A DNA stretch of 26,763 nt from Oleispira sp963933055 (GCA_963933055.1 CAWVSY010000051.1:1-26763), one strand, 5' to 3'. Counted from the first letter of the stretch, positions 1 through 8,116 are shown. Translations and numbers: made by a program. The notes: generated by a model not told the origin, from the sequence alone.

Positions 1-22
1 AAAATTGCTTAATCGCAATTTT
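1..22. terminator. Possible terminator hairpin at window edge
   Basis: A perfect 8-bp inverted repeat, AAAATTGC / GCAATTTT, is separated by a 6-base loop and followed by T residues. It could end a gene lying before the window on the plus strand. The stem has only two G-C pairs and the left side is cut by the window edge, so this is weak. The rest of 1-215 shows no gene. It contains a 12-bp palindrome CTTATTAATAAG at 143-154 and a good Shine-Dalgarno AAGGA at 205-209 for the next gene. Confidence 0.3.
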
Positions 23-215
23 TAAACCTCTCTTATATTCATTCCTTTTTATGATTTGCACGGTGTTTTTGTAGTTATTGACCTACCTAATAACGCGGTA
101 TTCGTCTAAATATTAGTACAGCTCTAAATTCTTACTTTAAGCCTTATTAATAAGCCTTGCCGATAAGTCCTACAGAGCTCCTTACCGTAGACAATTATAA
201 TTAAAAGGACTGAAC

Positions 216-2459
216 ATGATCAGCAAGTTTACTATTCGGTATCGTCATAACGTGATGACACCACTCGCCTCAATGGCGGTTTCAATGGCATTATTATCTG
301 CTGCGGCAGGCAACGTGCATGCTATGTCAAAAAAACCAGCGCCTGCTGCGCCATCCCCTTCAGCCGCTCAAATTAATACCGCTCAGAATTCGGTACACGA
401 TTTAGCACAAGGCTGTTATGCGATTCAGTCCCCCGCGAATGGCAAATACATGAATCGCTTTGATCAAGGAGGCTTGGTTGATAATGGTTTGAGCTATCAG
501 TTTAAAGCAACGTCTGCTGCGGGGGCTGCCCGTTTTTACTTTAAGCCAACCTCGTATTTTCATTACATGCTGACAGATCAAGACGGGCGCTATTTAGCCA
601 GCCATTTACCCAATGAAGTATCTGCGGGTCGTTATGCGGGTAAATTTGCCCAGTGGCGTATAGGTGGCCACTTTCAAAATGATGGCAGCTATCGTTACAG
701 CTTCCATGGTATTGGACTAAATAAAGTATTACGCCATAACTACGGGGGTATTGGTTGGTACGCTAATGGTGGCGCTTATGTCTTGGATATTTTGAATCCT
801 ACCAATGCCAATAGCGAAACGGGTTTTAATCTGGTGGCACAAAATGATTGTAAGCCTTTCCCAGAAGCTGATTTGAATGTTGATGAATCGGTATCGCAAA
901 CATCCGATGTGAATCTGCCAGTACGTGGCGCGATTGATCCGCATACGCATATAACGTCTTATGAATTTATGGGCGGAAAATTTTTACACGGCGAACCTTT
1001 CAGCCCTTGGGGCATTGAAACGGCATTACGGGATAGTAAAGAAATTCATGGGCCTAGTGGCGCTTTGGATCTTATTGGTAACTTAATGGGGTTTAATGAT
1101 GTAAATCATCGCTATGATACTCGCGGTTATCCTGATTTTCCGCAATGGCCAGCGCGCCAATCGTTGTCTCACATGCAGTATTACTACAAGTGGGTTGAGC
1201 GGGCGCACAAAGGTGGCTTGAAGATGATGGTGTCTCTGTTAGTAGAGAACGAAGTTTTATGTAATGTGCAAAAAACCATAAACCCAGCCAGCTGGATTAA
1301 CCCGAATAACTGTCAAACGTCTAAGAGTATTGATCTTCAAATTCAGCGTTTAAATGAAATGGAAGCGTATATTGATGCTCAGCAAGGTGGCCCAGGTGAA
1401 GGCTTCTTCCGCTTGGTTAGTACCCCAGCAGAAGCACGCCAAGTGATTGCTGATGGTAAAATGGCAATTTTAATGGGTATTGAAGCGTCTGAACTCTTTG
1501 ATTGCGGTATTCGTGATCATTGTACTAAAGAGACGATTGAAGCTCAGCTGCAGAAAGTTTATAACGCGGGTGTGCGTACCCTGTACCCAACTCACCGTTT
1601 TGATAACCAATTTGGAGGGGCTCGCCAAGAAGATGGTTTTATTAACGTCGGCCAGTGGCTAGCAACAGGCCGTTTCTTTGAAACAGAAACCTGTGATGCT
1701 GAAACGCGTGGGCGCTATTTCAAATCGGGCTTCCCATTGATTGGTGATGTACCTGTGATTAAAGATATCTTAAATATGATTGGTCTTAACCCTGTTTACG
1801 ATGAAAGCCAGCCTCTGTGTAATCAGTATGGTTTGAGCGATCTGGGTATCTACTTGGTTAATCGCATGATCGACATGGGGATGATCATTGAGATGGACCA
1901 TATGTCGACCAAAACAGCCAATGCGGTTATGGAAATTGTACAGGCGCGTAATTATTCTGGAGTGATCTCTGGTCATAGCTGGTTGAACTCCGCAGCCGAT
2001 GGCTCACCTCATGCCGTGCAGCAAGGCATTGCAACTCAAGGAGGGATATTAGCGCCTTATAATAGCCCATCATCGTCTTTGAAGGGGGGCATTGATCGCT
2101 ATCTAGCATTGTATGAAAATACGGATTATTTAAAAGCGGTGCCGTTTTCTACCGACATGGGGGGCATTGGTAATCAAGCGCCAGCGCGCAGTGATGCGGC
2201 GACGAATCCTCTGCTTTATCCGTTTATGACAGAAGAAGGTATTGAAATTGATAAACAGGTGACTGGTAATCGAACGTTTGATTTGAATAAAGAAGGGCTA
2301 GCACATTACGGTTTAGTGGCTGATCACATTCAAGATATTCGCGAGCAAACGCCTGCGCGTATCTATGATTCTGTGATGAATTCTGCCGAAGCCTATTTGC
2401 AAATGTGGGAGCGTGCTGAGAGCAATAACGATACTCAGTATGTGAATCCTAATAACTAA
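216..2459 (+). CDS. Exported metal-dependent hydrolase, amidohydrolase/peptidase M19-like, with N-terminal accessory domain
   Basis: The 747-residue protein starts at ATG 216, seven bases after AAGGA. A hydrophobic signal peptide ends at about residue 36 (NVHA before MSKK), so the protein is exported. Residues about 60-215 (from the CYAIQSPANGKYM motif to the cysteine in NDCKPF) look like a separate beta-rich accessory domain. The catalytic half starts with the metal-binding motif DPHTH at about 242-246, followed by EMDHMS (about 560), SGHSW (about 585) and FSTDMGG (about 647). These resemble the histidine and aspartate ligands of the amidohydrolase superfamily, including membrane dipeptidases (M19). 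The substrate is unknown. The protein is much longer than a typical M19 dipeptidase (about 320-400 residues). It is a single-gene unit ending in a strong terminator. I am confident of the hydrolase fold and export, and unsure of peptidase activity. Confidence 0.75.
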   Translation: MISKFTIRYRHNVMTPLASMAVSMALLSAAAGNVHAMSKKPAPAAPSPSAAQINTAQNSVHDLAQGCYAIQSPANGKYMNRFDQGGLVDNGLSYQFKATSAAGAARFYFKPTSYFHYMLTDQDGRYLASHLPNEVSAGRYAGKFAQWRIGGHFQNDGSYRYSFHGIGLNKVLRHNYGGIGWYANGGAYVLDILNPTNANSETGFNLVAQNDCKPFPEADLNVDESVSQTSDVNLPVRGAIDPHTHITSYEFMGGKFLHGEPFSPWGIETALRDSKEIHGPSGALDLIGNLMGFNDVNHRYDTRGYPDFPQWPARQSLSHMQYYYKWVERAHKGGLKMMVSLLVENEVLCNVQKTINPASWINPNNCQTSKSIDLQIQRLNEMEAYIDAQQGGPGEGFFRLVSTPAEARQVIADGKMAILMGIEASELFDCGIRDHCTKETIEAQLQKVYNAGVRTLYPTHRFDNQFGGARQEDGFINVGQWLATGRFFETETCDAETRGRYFKSGFPLIGDVPVIKDILNMIGLNPVYDESQPLCNQYGLSDLGIYLVNRMIDMGMIIEMDHMSTKTANAVMEIVQARNYSGVISGHSWLNSAADGSPHAVQQGIATQGGILAPYNSPSSSLKGGIDRYLALYENTDYLKAVPFSTDMGGIGNQAPARSDAATNPLLYPFMTEEGIEIDKQVTGNRTFDLNKEGLAHYGLVADHIQDIREQTPARIYDSVMNSAEAYLQMWERAESNNDTQYVNPNN

Positions 2460-2494
2460 TAGCTAATCACTAGCCTTTTGTATTATTAATAAAC

Positions 2495-2536
2495 ACCGTT
2501 ATGTATTTATTTTGCATAAATACATAACGGTTTTTT
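2495..2536. terminator. Strong rho-independent terminator between convergent genes
   Basis: A perfect 16-bp stem (ACCGTTATGTATTTAT at 2495-2510 and its complement at 2516-2531) has a 5-base loop and runs into a T6 tract on the plus strand. It ends the hydrolase transcript at 216-2459. It lies just past the end of the convergent minus-strand gene (2564), so it may also serve that gene, although the T tract on that side is poor. Confidence 0.88.
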
Positions 2537-2563
2537 ATTTTCGCTTTCTCGAGTATTTGAGCG

Positions 2564-3856
2564 TTATTTCAGATTCATGCAGCTTGCATAATAACTCACC
2601 GTTCCCGCCCAATCTGAAAACACACCTTCCACTTTCACTGTTTGAGCCAAAAAGTCTAATAGCAATAACATATCAGAATCGCTATTGGTTGCTTCGCGAA
2701 TAGTCTGATAATACCAACCACCATGATTTTCTAATGGCCCTGAACGTTCCAGTGTCCAAGTGATTATTTTTAACCCAGCCGCTTTTGCTAAAATGGCATA
2801 GTTAGATTCAATCAATTGCTGATCACTGTCTAAATCGACTAAAGCCCATAGTGGTGGAGCAACATAACGTACCCCGTTTGCAAATAAATTGTTCATGTCT
2901 TCAGCGCTGGCGACAAAGTTTGGATCGTCCATACGCTCATCCAAAAAGACAGCTTGCTCACCGAATGTAGGATTTTCAGAAATCCAAAATAAAACATCGT
3001 CGCGATTAAACGATTGAGGAAATACGTTCTTTGCCGGCACGTTCGCGTCTTCATATTCCGACATCATTTTACGAGCGTAATCTTGTTGGCTAAAACCATC
3101 AAAAGGCATTACAACAGCCGCCGATTTTAATTCTGGAGTCATTTTTACATTCAGCTGTTTGAATAATTCAATGCTTTCTTTATGAGTCATCAGGGTTCCA
3201 CGACTAGCGTAACCGTCGGTACGCCAATCAGCGGTGCCTTTTAAGTATTCTGCAACGGTTGTTGCTGAAGTATTAGCACCGTCCATTTTGCCTTTTAAGG
3301 TTTTAAATTCTGCTAGACTAATGTCACTGGTACAACACTTCGCGCTAGCGGGATTGTTGCCATCGCTTGGAGAGAAGGGGGTGGAACACTTATCGGCTAA
3401 GTTAGTCGCTAAAATATTGGTGGTGGTATGTAAATCGCACTGAGAATGGCGACAGACCAATTCTTTATCGTTCGTGAAAGTGACATCACACTCGATCATA
3501 CCTGCGCCCATTCGGGCGGCTGCTACGTACGACTCTTTAGTATGCTCAGGGAACTGCATTGCGGCCCCACGATGACCAATTGAAAAATCTGTTTTCTTAA
3601 AAGGCATTTCAGAACAACTTTCAAGTTTACTCTTTAATGCGAGGCTTTTTTGATTGTCTGTGGCTAAGTCATCAATTAAGAAATAGGGTCTAGGCCCAAC
3701 TTGGATATTGCTAACTTCGAGTGAAGCGCTTTCTGGGGAAGCATTTTGCGCCGCGGGTTTATTATCGCTATTCGAGTTAGAGTCTGAATCGGATGCGCCG
3801 CAAGCCGTTAGCAGGGCGCTAACAAGTAAGGTCGGTATTAGCAGATTTTTTTTCAT
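2564..3856 (-). CDS. Glycerophosphodiester phosphodiesterase-family lipoprotein
   Basis: The 430-residue protein has a lipoprotein signal peptide with lipobox LTAC (Cys19), then a low-complexity Ser/Asp/Asn linker, so it is probably membrane-anchored outside the cytoplasm. The GDPD catalytic layout is visible: HRG at about 95-97, Glu104 in FPEHT, ECD at about 122-124 and a second histidine at 137 in CRHSQ. The C-terminal GVFSDW motif also fits the GDPD barrel. Such enzymes split glycerophosphodiesters into glycerol-3-phosphate and an alcohol. It is unusually cysteine-rich around residues 123-175 (ECD, CRHSQC, DKCS, KCC), which suggests disulfides and fits an exported enzyme. It follows the DMT permease gene after a 116-bp gap that holds a hairpin, so it may have its own promoter. 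The neighbouring acyltransferase fusion is also a phospholipid gene. Confidence 0.85.
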   Translation of the reverse strand: MKKNLLIPTLLVSALLTACGASDSDSNSNSDNKPAAQNASPESASLEVSNIQVGPRPYFLIDDLATDNQKSLALKSKLESCSEMPFKKTDFSIGHRGAAMQFPEHTKESYVAAARMGAGMIECDVTFTNDKELVCRHSQCDLHTTTNILATNLADKCSTPFSPSDGNNPASAKCCTSDISLAEFKTLKGKMDGANTSATTVAEYLKGTADWRTDGYASRGTLMTHKESIELFKQLNVKMTPELKSAAVVMPFDGFSQQDYARKMMSEYEDANVPAKNVFPQSFNRDDVLFWISENPTFGEQAVFLDERMDDPNFVASAEDMNNLFANGVRYVAPPLWALVDLDSDQQLIESNYAILAKAAGLKIITWTLERSGPLENHGGWYYQTIREATNSDSDMLLLLDFLAQTVKVEGVFSDWAGTVSYYASCMNLK

Positions 3857-3866
3857 GACAAAGCCT

Positions 3867-3899
3867 AGGTTCCATTTAAAATAAGGTAAATGAGAACCT
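3867..3899 (-). repeat. Leader hairpin upstream of the GDPD gene
   Basis: The arms AGGTTC (3867-3872) and GAACCT (3894-3899), extended inward by ATTTA/TAAAT after a small internal loop, form a stem about 10 bases before the GDPD start codon on the minus strand. It could be the end of the upstream DMT-permease transcript or a 5'-leader structure. It has no T tract, so a terminator role is doubtful. Confidence 0.35.
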
Positions 3900-3972
3900 G
3901 AGCTTAAATTGATTTCATGACGAATTAATGTCAGTTATAAGTTACCTATTATGCCTACTATTTATGCATAAG

Positions 3973-4842
3973 TTATTTGGGAACCAATGCCCATTGAACC
4001 GTCAAAACGCTGCCGAGTACCGCAATCAAACCGACTAGCGCAATACCCGTGATGCTTTGTCCAAGCACTAGCCAACCAATAATGACCGCTGAAATAGGGC
4101 TTAATAACCCAAGTGAAGAAATTGCCACAGGAGAAAGTTTAGCAATACCATTAAACCAAAGCACATACGCGAGTGTGGTACCAAATAACGAAAGGTAGCC
4201 ATAACCCAATAAGTTTTTCGTGGTGAGTTCGGACAGGTGTGGATCTAAAAACCATGCAAAAGGTGCAAGCAAAATTCCAGCAATAAAAAGCTGCCAACCC
4301 GTGAACGCTAATAGTGGGATGTCGGTGCGCCAACGGCTTGCTAAAAATATCCCACAGGTCATTAATACCGCACCTGTTGACGCGGCTAGAATACCTATAA
4401 AATTCCACGTTGAGCTAGGAGATAGCAATAACGCAGCCATGCCAAAAACGCCAATAATACTGGCGGTTAATGCAAGATGAGCGGGCTTACGGTTATCCAC
4501 AAACCAGATTAAAAACATCATCATTAATGGTTGAATAGCACCCACTACCGCGGCTAGCCCGCCGGGTAAGCGGTAGGCTGCGATAAATAATAACACGTGA
4601 AAGATCGCAAAATTTAAAATTGCGAGAATGATGATCCGTAGCCACTCTTGGCGCTTAGGAAGATGGCGGCTAATAAGTAAAAGAATAACACCTGCCGGGA
4701 AAATCCGAAAAAAAGCCGCAATAAAAGGCCTATCAGCGGGTAATAACTCCGTCGTAATAATATACGTTGTGCCCCAAAGTGTTGGGGCAATGGCCGTTAA
4801 TAGAATTAATAGCGCAACCGAGAGCCAAGGAGTCTTAATCAT
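3973..4842 (-). CDS. DMT-superfamily (EamA) inner-membrane permease
   Basis: The 289-residue protein is hydrophobic throughout, with about ten membrane segments arranged as two EamA-type halves. The first half has the family-typical entry LWGTTYIITTELLP and PFIAAFFRIFPAG. The second includes the LAYVLWFNGIAKLSPVAIS stretch, typical of this family. It probably exports a metabolite, but the substrate cannot be read from sequence. Its ATG overlaps the stop of the upstream acyltransferase fusion by one base (TAATG), so the two are translationally coupled. It is therefore the third gene of the TetR-controlled operon. The length matches the usual 280-310 residues of the family. Confidence 0.87.
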   Translation of the reverse strand: MIKTPWLSVALLILLTAIAPTLWGTTYIITTELLPADRPFIAAFFRIFPAGVILLLISRHLPKRQEWLRIIILAILNFAIFHVLLFIAAYRLPGGLAAVVGAIQPLMMMFLIWFVDNRKPAHLALTASIIGVFGMAALLLSPSSTWNFIGILAASTGAVLMTCGIFLASRWRTDIPLLAFTGWQLFIAGILLAPFAWFLDPHLSELTTKNLLGYGYLSLFGTTLAYVLWFNGIAKLSPVAISSLGLLSPISAVIIGWLVLGQSITGIALVGLIAVLGSVLTVQWALVPK

Positions 4843-6719
4843 TAATGTTCACTTAAAAGCGTTTTAACATCATGCTCTAAGGATTGAGCCGTCGCTGTTT
4901 CTGCTGATTGGAAGGGGGCTGCTGTTAACGTCACTTTTGACCAAAAACGTCGAGGACGAGTTGTTAACGCATGGCCATCTTTATGGCTGAAGAAACTTCC
5001 CCACATTCCCCCCAAGGCCATTGGAACAACAGGCACAGGAGATTCTTTTAGAATACGTTCAATACCCGATTTGAAGGTATCCACTTCGCCATCGGTGGTT
5101 AATTTCCCTTCAGGAAAAATACAGACTAGCTCACCGTTATCGAGTTCTTCTTTAATGCGTTTAAAGGCATTTTCATACACTTCAATATTGGCCTTAGGAG
5201 AACAAATAGGAATGGTTTTAGCAATTTTAAAAAAAGTTTTTAATCCTTTCATTTCGGAAATGCTACGATCCATAACAAATCGAATAGGGCGATGATAAGA
5301 TCCCGCAATTAACATCGCATCGACAAAACTCACATGGTTACAGACTAAAACGGCTGGGCCGGTTTCTGGAATATTGTCGAGCCCTTTGTCCTGCACACGA
5401 TAAAGCGTATGCCCCAGCATCCAAATGAAAAAACGCAATACAAATTCAGGGACTCGTGAATATACATACACCGCGACAACAACGTTCATCAAGGCTAATA
5501 CTAAAAAGTATTCAGGAATAGAAAGTTCAATCACGACTAACGCTAAAATGCCAATAGCGGCACTGGCCACCATAAAAATAGCATTCAGCATATTGTTGGC
5601 CGCAATGATTTGAGAGCGATTTTTTTCTTCACTGCGATGTTGAATCAATGCTTGCAGCGGCACAACAAACAAACCACCAAAAGCACTTACCATGGCGATA
5701 TCAAACATTAAACGCCAGTTTTCAACCTGCTGGATAAACGCCATGGCTGTCATATCGTTAACGACTTGAATTCCCGATACCGAAAAATACAGATCAATAC
5801 CAAAAATACTCATACCAATAGAGCCAATAGGGACGATGCCTAATTCGATTTTATGCCCAGATAATTTTTCACATAATAAAGAACCAATCGCTACCCCTAA
5901 AGAAAAAAGCGTTAATAATAACGTGACAACCTGAGTAGAACCGCCTAAATAGTCGCGGGCAAAATTCGGAAATTGAGTTAAATAACTTGCACCAATAAAC
6001 CAGAACCAACTGATGGCCATAATAGATAAATAAACAGAACGGTTTTCTCTGGCTTGCTTAAGCGTATTTACCATTTCAGAGAAGGGATTCCAATTAATCT
6101 TTAAATGCGGATCATTGGCCGATGCTCTAGGAATATACAAACTGGATAAGAATCCCAAGATTGCAAATAAAACGATACCCCCGGCAATCCAGTATTGGCC
6201 TTGCTCAAAATCGAAGAAAATACCAGCGGTAATCGTACCAATTAAAATGGCAAGAAAAGTGCCCATTTCTACCAAGGCATTACCACCAACCAGCTCTTCA
6301 TCGTTAAGCTGCTGTGGTAAGAGAGCAAATTTTACCGGACCAAAAATGGCAGACTGCAATCCCATAAGAAATAGCAGAAGCATCATCATGCCTATATTGC
6401 CCATTAAAATGGCCGTAGCGGCCAAAGCCATAATGGTGACTTCTAATCCTTTTACCCAGCGAATAAGTTTAGATTTTTCTAGCTTATCGGCTATCTGTCC
6501 GGCGATTGGAGAGAATAAAAAGAATGGCAGAATAAACAAACCTGCGGCTAAATTGGTTAGTAAGGCAGAATCACTCTGTGCACTAATACCACCAAAAGTG
6601 ATTAATAATAACAACGCATTTTTATATAGATTGTCGTTAAATGCGCCCAGTGCCTGAGTTAAAAAATAGGGAAGGAATCGTCGTTTCCCAAGCAGTGAAA
6701 ATTGACCGTTCTGACTCAT
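4842..6719 (-). CDS. LplT-like MFS transporter fused to PlsC-type 1-acylglycerol-3-phosphate acyltransferase
   Basis: The 625-residue protein has two parts. Residues 1 to about 425 are a 12-helix major facilitator of the lysophospholipid-transporter type, with GAFNDNLYKN near the N-terminus and the MFS loop motif GQIADKLEKSK after helix 2. Residues about 430-625 are a PlsC acyltransferase: NHVSFVD (HX4D, His462/Asp467) and FPEGKLT near 533. The likely job is to bring a lysophospholipid across the inner membrane and re-acylate it. In E. coli the related LplT and Aas are separate proteins, and Aas also has an acyl-ACP ligase domain. That ligase domain is absent here, so the acyl donor must come from elsewhere. 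AAGGAT precedes the start, and the TetR stop is 14 bases upstream. The gene is intact and confidently assigned by domain; the substrate is inferred. Confidence 0.9.
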   Translation of the reverse strand: MSQNGQFSLLGKRRFLPYFLTQALGAFNDNLYKNALLLLITFGGISAQSDSALLTNLAAGLFILPFFLFSPIAGQIADKLEKSKLIRWVKGLEVTIMALAATAILMGNIGMMMLLLFLMGLQSAIFGPVKFALLPQQLNDEELVGGNALVEMGTFLAILIGTITAGIFFDFEQGQYWIAGGIVLFAILGFLSSLYIPRASANDPHLKINWNPFSEMVNTLKQARENRSVYLSIMAISWFWFIGASYLTQFPNFARDYLGGSTQVVTLLLTLFSLGVAIGSLLCEKLSGHKIELGIVPIGSIGMSIFGIDLYFSVSGIQVVNDMTAMAFIQQVENWRLMFDIAMVSAFGGLFVVPLQALIQHRSEEKNRSQIIAANNMLNAIFMVASAAIGILALVVIELSIPEYFLVLALMNVVVAVYVYSRVPEFVLRFFIWMLGHTLYRVQDKGLDNIPETGPAVLVCNHVSFVDAMLIAGSYHRPIRFVMDRSISEMKGLKTFFKIAKTIPICSPKANIEVYENAFKRIKEELDNGELVCIFPEGKLTTDGEVDTFKSGIERILKESPVPVVPMALGGMWGSFFSHKDGHALTTRPRRFWSKVTLTAAPFQSAETATAQSLEHDVKTLLSEH

Positions 6720-6733
6720 TTTTAATATCCTTA

Positions 6734-7372
6734 TTAACAGGTAGTATTGGTATTAGAGGAAACTTTCCATGATGATAAATAATGGCTAATTAAGGATTGA
6801 ATCATACTTTCACCATTAATCGATAGTCCATTCGAGCTGTCTGCTGCAAAAATCTTATTATCGACTTCTAACATACAAATACCATGAACGGATGCCCAAA
6901 TAGTGCGTGAGGCTTGTAAAAGCTCAGCGGGCTTGGCGTGTGGGCAAAGTTGTATTAGGCGCACTTCAATCAGCTCGAACAGCTGATTAATGCGATTTTG
7001 CTGCCAGTCGGGCACATCTTCATCGAGCCTATGTTCAAATAATAATCGCCATTGAAAAGTATGCTGTCTGGCAAATGCTAAATACTCTTGAGCAAATAAT
7101 AACAGCTGCTGTTCAGCGTCCAGCTCATTAGAGGCGGCTAAGTTCTTATTTAGACGCCCACTGATTTGATCTAAGGTGGCTGCATTTACCGCTAAAAGCA
7201 GATGGGCATAGCTTCCAAAAAGGTTAATCAAGGTGCCTGGTGAATAATCAACTCTCTTAGCAACTTTACGCAAACTCAATTCTTGAGCAGGTTGCCGCTG
7301 CAAAAACTCTAACACAGAACGGATTACCCAAGCTTTCAATTCTTCTGGAGTGTGGTCTTTACGCCTTGCCAT
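6734..7372 (-). CDS. TetR/AcrR-family transcriptional regulator
   Basis: The 212-residue protein has an N-terminal TetR helix-turn-helix at about residues 25-65 (LSLRKVAKRVDYSPGTLINLFGSYAHLLLAVNA). Its alpha-helical C-terminal ligand domain includes the WHG-like stretch around LFEHRLDEDVPDW. It heads an operon with the transporter-acyltransferase fusion and the DMT permease. The 75-base leader and promoter upstream carry three copies of one palindromic operator, the arrangement expected of a self-repressing TetR protein. The inducer may be a lipid-like or hydrophobic compound given the operon content, but this is inference. Confidence 0.88.
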   Translation of the reverse strand: MARRKDHTPEELKAWVIRSVLEFLQRQPAQELSLRKVAKRVDYSPGTLINLFGSYAHLLLAVNAATLDQISGRLNKNLAASNELDAEQQLLLFAQEYLAFARQHTFQWRLLFEHRLDEDVPDWQQNRINQLFELIEVRLIQLCPHAKPAELLQASRTIWASVHGICMLEVDNKIFAADSSNGLSINGESMIQSLISHYLSSWKVSSNTNTTC

Positions 7373-7389
7373 ATTGACTCTCTAAATTA

Positions 7390-7401
7390 TGAACACTGTT
7401 A
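7390..7401. promoter_or_regulatory. Putative TetR operator, copy 1
   Basis: TGAACACTGTTA contains GAACACTGTT, nine-tenths of the palindrome GAACA-C-TGTTC seen twice more within 82 bases. It lies in the TetR leader (18-29 bases before the TetR start) and just upstream of the plus-strand -35 box. Confidence 0.55.
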
Positions 7402-7408
7402 AAAATTA

Positions 7409-7436
7409 TTGACTTAAATGAATTAAGCTCTATTAT
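7409..7436 (+). promoter_or_regulatory. Promoter for the 47-residue microprotein
   Basis: TTGACT (7409-7414) and TATTAT (7431-7436) are spaced by 16 bases, close to the sigma-70 optimum. Transcription would start near 7443 and give a leader of about 79 bases to the ATG at 7522. The -10 box lies inside the left arm of the palindrome 7426-7464. Confidence 0.55.
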
Positions 7437-7464
7437 TCTAAACACTGTTCAGAATAATAGAGCT
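7426..7464. repeat. 39-bp near-perfect palindrome in the divergent control region, with operator copy 2 at its centre
   Basis: Arms of 14 bases (AGCTCTATTATTCT at 7426-7439 and its exact complement at 7451-7464) flank AAACACTGTTC, which contains the operator core AACACTGTT (7441-7449). Each arm holds a TATTAT box, one per strand, so the two opposing -10 elements are mirror images about a shared operator. Confidence 0.8.
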
Positions 7465-7482
7465 ATTTTGAACAGTGTTCAA
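7454..7482 (-). promoter_or_regulatory. Promoter of the TetR operon
   Basis: On the minus strand TTGAAC (7482-7477) and TATTAT (7459-7454) are separated by 17 bases. Transcription would start near 7447, about 75 bases before the TetR start codon. The -35 box is part of operator copy 3, so bound TetR would block it. Confidence 0.6.
7468..7482. promoter_or_regulatory. Putative TetR operator, copy 3 (perfect palindrome)
   Basis: TTGAACAGTGTTCAA is a perfect 15-base palindrome around a central G and is the best of three related sites. It overlaps the minus-strand -35 box. Confidence 0.68.
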
Positions 7483-7521
7483 GAGGTGTTTATTAATTAG
7501 ACTGATGTACCGAGGTGATTT

Positions 7522-7665
7522 ATGAATAAGATACAAACATTGAAGTATTCTTCAGGCTTTGCCGCGACGGCTATCTGCCTAGCGGCCAGTGATTATGCAT
7601 TGGGTCTATTGGCTGTTTATTACAGTATGCGACAATTAAGAAAGCTAAGTCGGCTTATGAGCTAG
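7522..7665 (+). CDS. 47-residue putative membrane microprotein, divergent from tetR
   Basis: The ORF runs from ATG 7522 to TAG 7663-7665. It begins MNKIQTLKYSSGFAATAICL and ends in MRQLRKLSRLMS. GAGGTGA at 7513-7519 is a good ribosome binding site. Residues about 11-36 are hydrophobic enough for one membrane segment, and the C-terminal tail is strongly basic (RQLRKLSR), so a cytoplasmic basic tail is likely. It has a promoter in the TetR control region and stops one base before the end of the convergent MarR gene. I recognise no family. The ribosome binding site, promoter and lack of any other gene in this gap support it, but the short length leaves real doubt. Confidence 0.55.
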   Translation: MNKIQTLKYSSGFAATAICLAASDYALGLLAVYYSMRQLRKLSRLMS

Positions 7666-7666
7666 T

Positions 7667-8113
7667 CTAAGCAGACTCTTTTTTTACGATACTGTCCCAA
7701 TCGGCATTCAAAATATCAACCAGCAACGCATAGCGTTCAGCGCCAATCGAGTTCGCAATATCATTCTCGACGCGTATCATATGCTCTTTCGTTTTAGCCC
7801 GCATATTTTGGCCATGCTCCGTAAAATGGATGATCTTCTCGTTGCCTTTATCGCTGTCTTCGAGCTTAATCCAATTAAGATCGATTAAGCGGACCACCGT
7901 TTTATGAGCTGCTTGACGAGAAATGTTGAGGCTGCGGGCCAGTGCTGAAATACTGCTGCTTTGCCCATTTAATACAGCCAGTGCCCGTGCTTGAGCCTTG
8001 GTTAAGCTGACATCACCTTGTGCTTCTAATGAAACGAGGAGTTCTTGCTCGTACCATTCATAACGTTTAAATAGCAGAGCTTTTAAATTTTGAGATACAT
8101 CTGGAATATTCAT
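7667..8113 (-). CDS. MarR-family transcriptional regulator
   Basis: The 148-residue protein is a compact winged-helix regulator. The DNA-binding part is at about residues 40-95 and includes LTKAQARALAVL, SISALARSLNISRQAAHKTVVRL and a wing around LEDSDKGNEKIIHFT. Helices on either side give the usual MarR dimer core. I start it at ATG 8113. A TTG at 8149 would add 12 residues (MPLSSSSTKIDN), but neither start has a clear Shine-Dalgarno. It follows the 531-residue unknown gene after about 57 bases and may be cotranscribed with it. An inverted repeat GTCAA-N6-TTGAC just before ATG 8113 could be its own operator. The ligand is unknown. Confidence 0.85.
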   Translation of the reverse strand: MNIPDVSQNLKALLFKRYEWYEQELLVSLEAQGDVSLTKAQARALAVLNGQSSSISALARSLNISRQAAHKTVVRLIDLNWIKLEDSDKGNEKIIHFTEHGQNMRAKTKEHMIRVENDIANSIGAERYALLVDILNADWDSIVKKESA

Positions 8114-8116
8114 GTT

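Noticed and set aside
6115..6657. 180-codon plus-strand open frame inside the MFS-acyltransferase gene
   Set aside because: It is antisense to a confidently assigned coding region, has no ribosome site, and its low-complexity Lys/Ile/Pro/Ala composition mirrors the membrane segments on the other strand.
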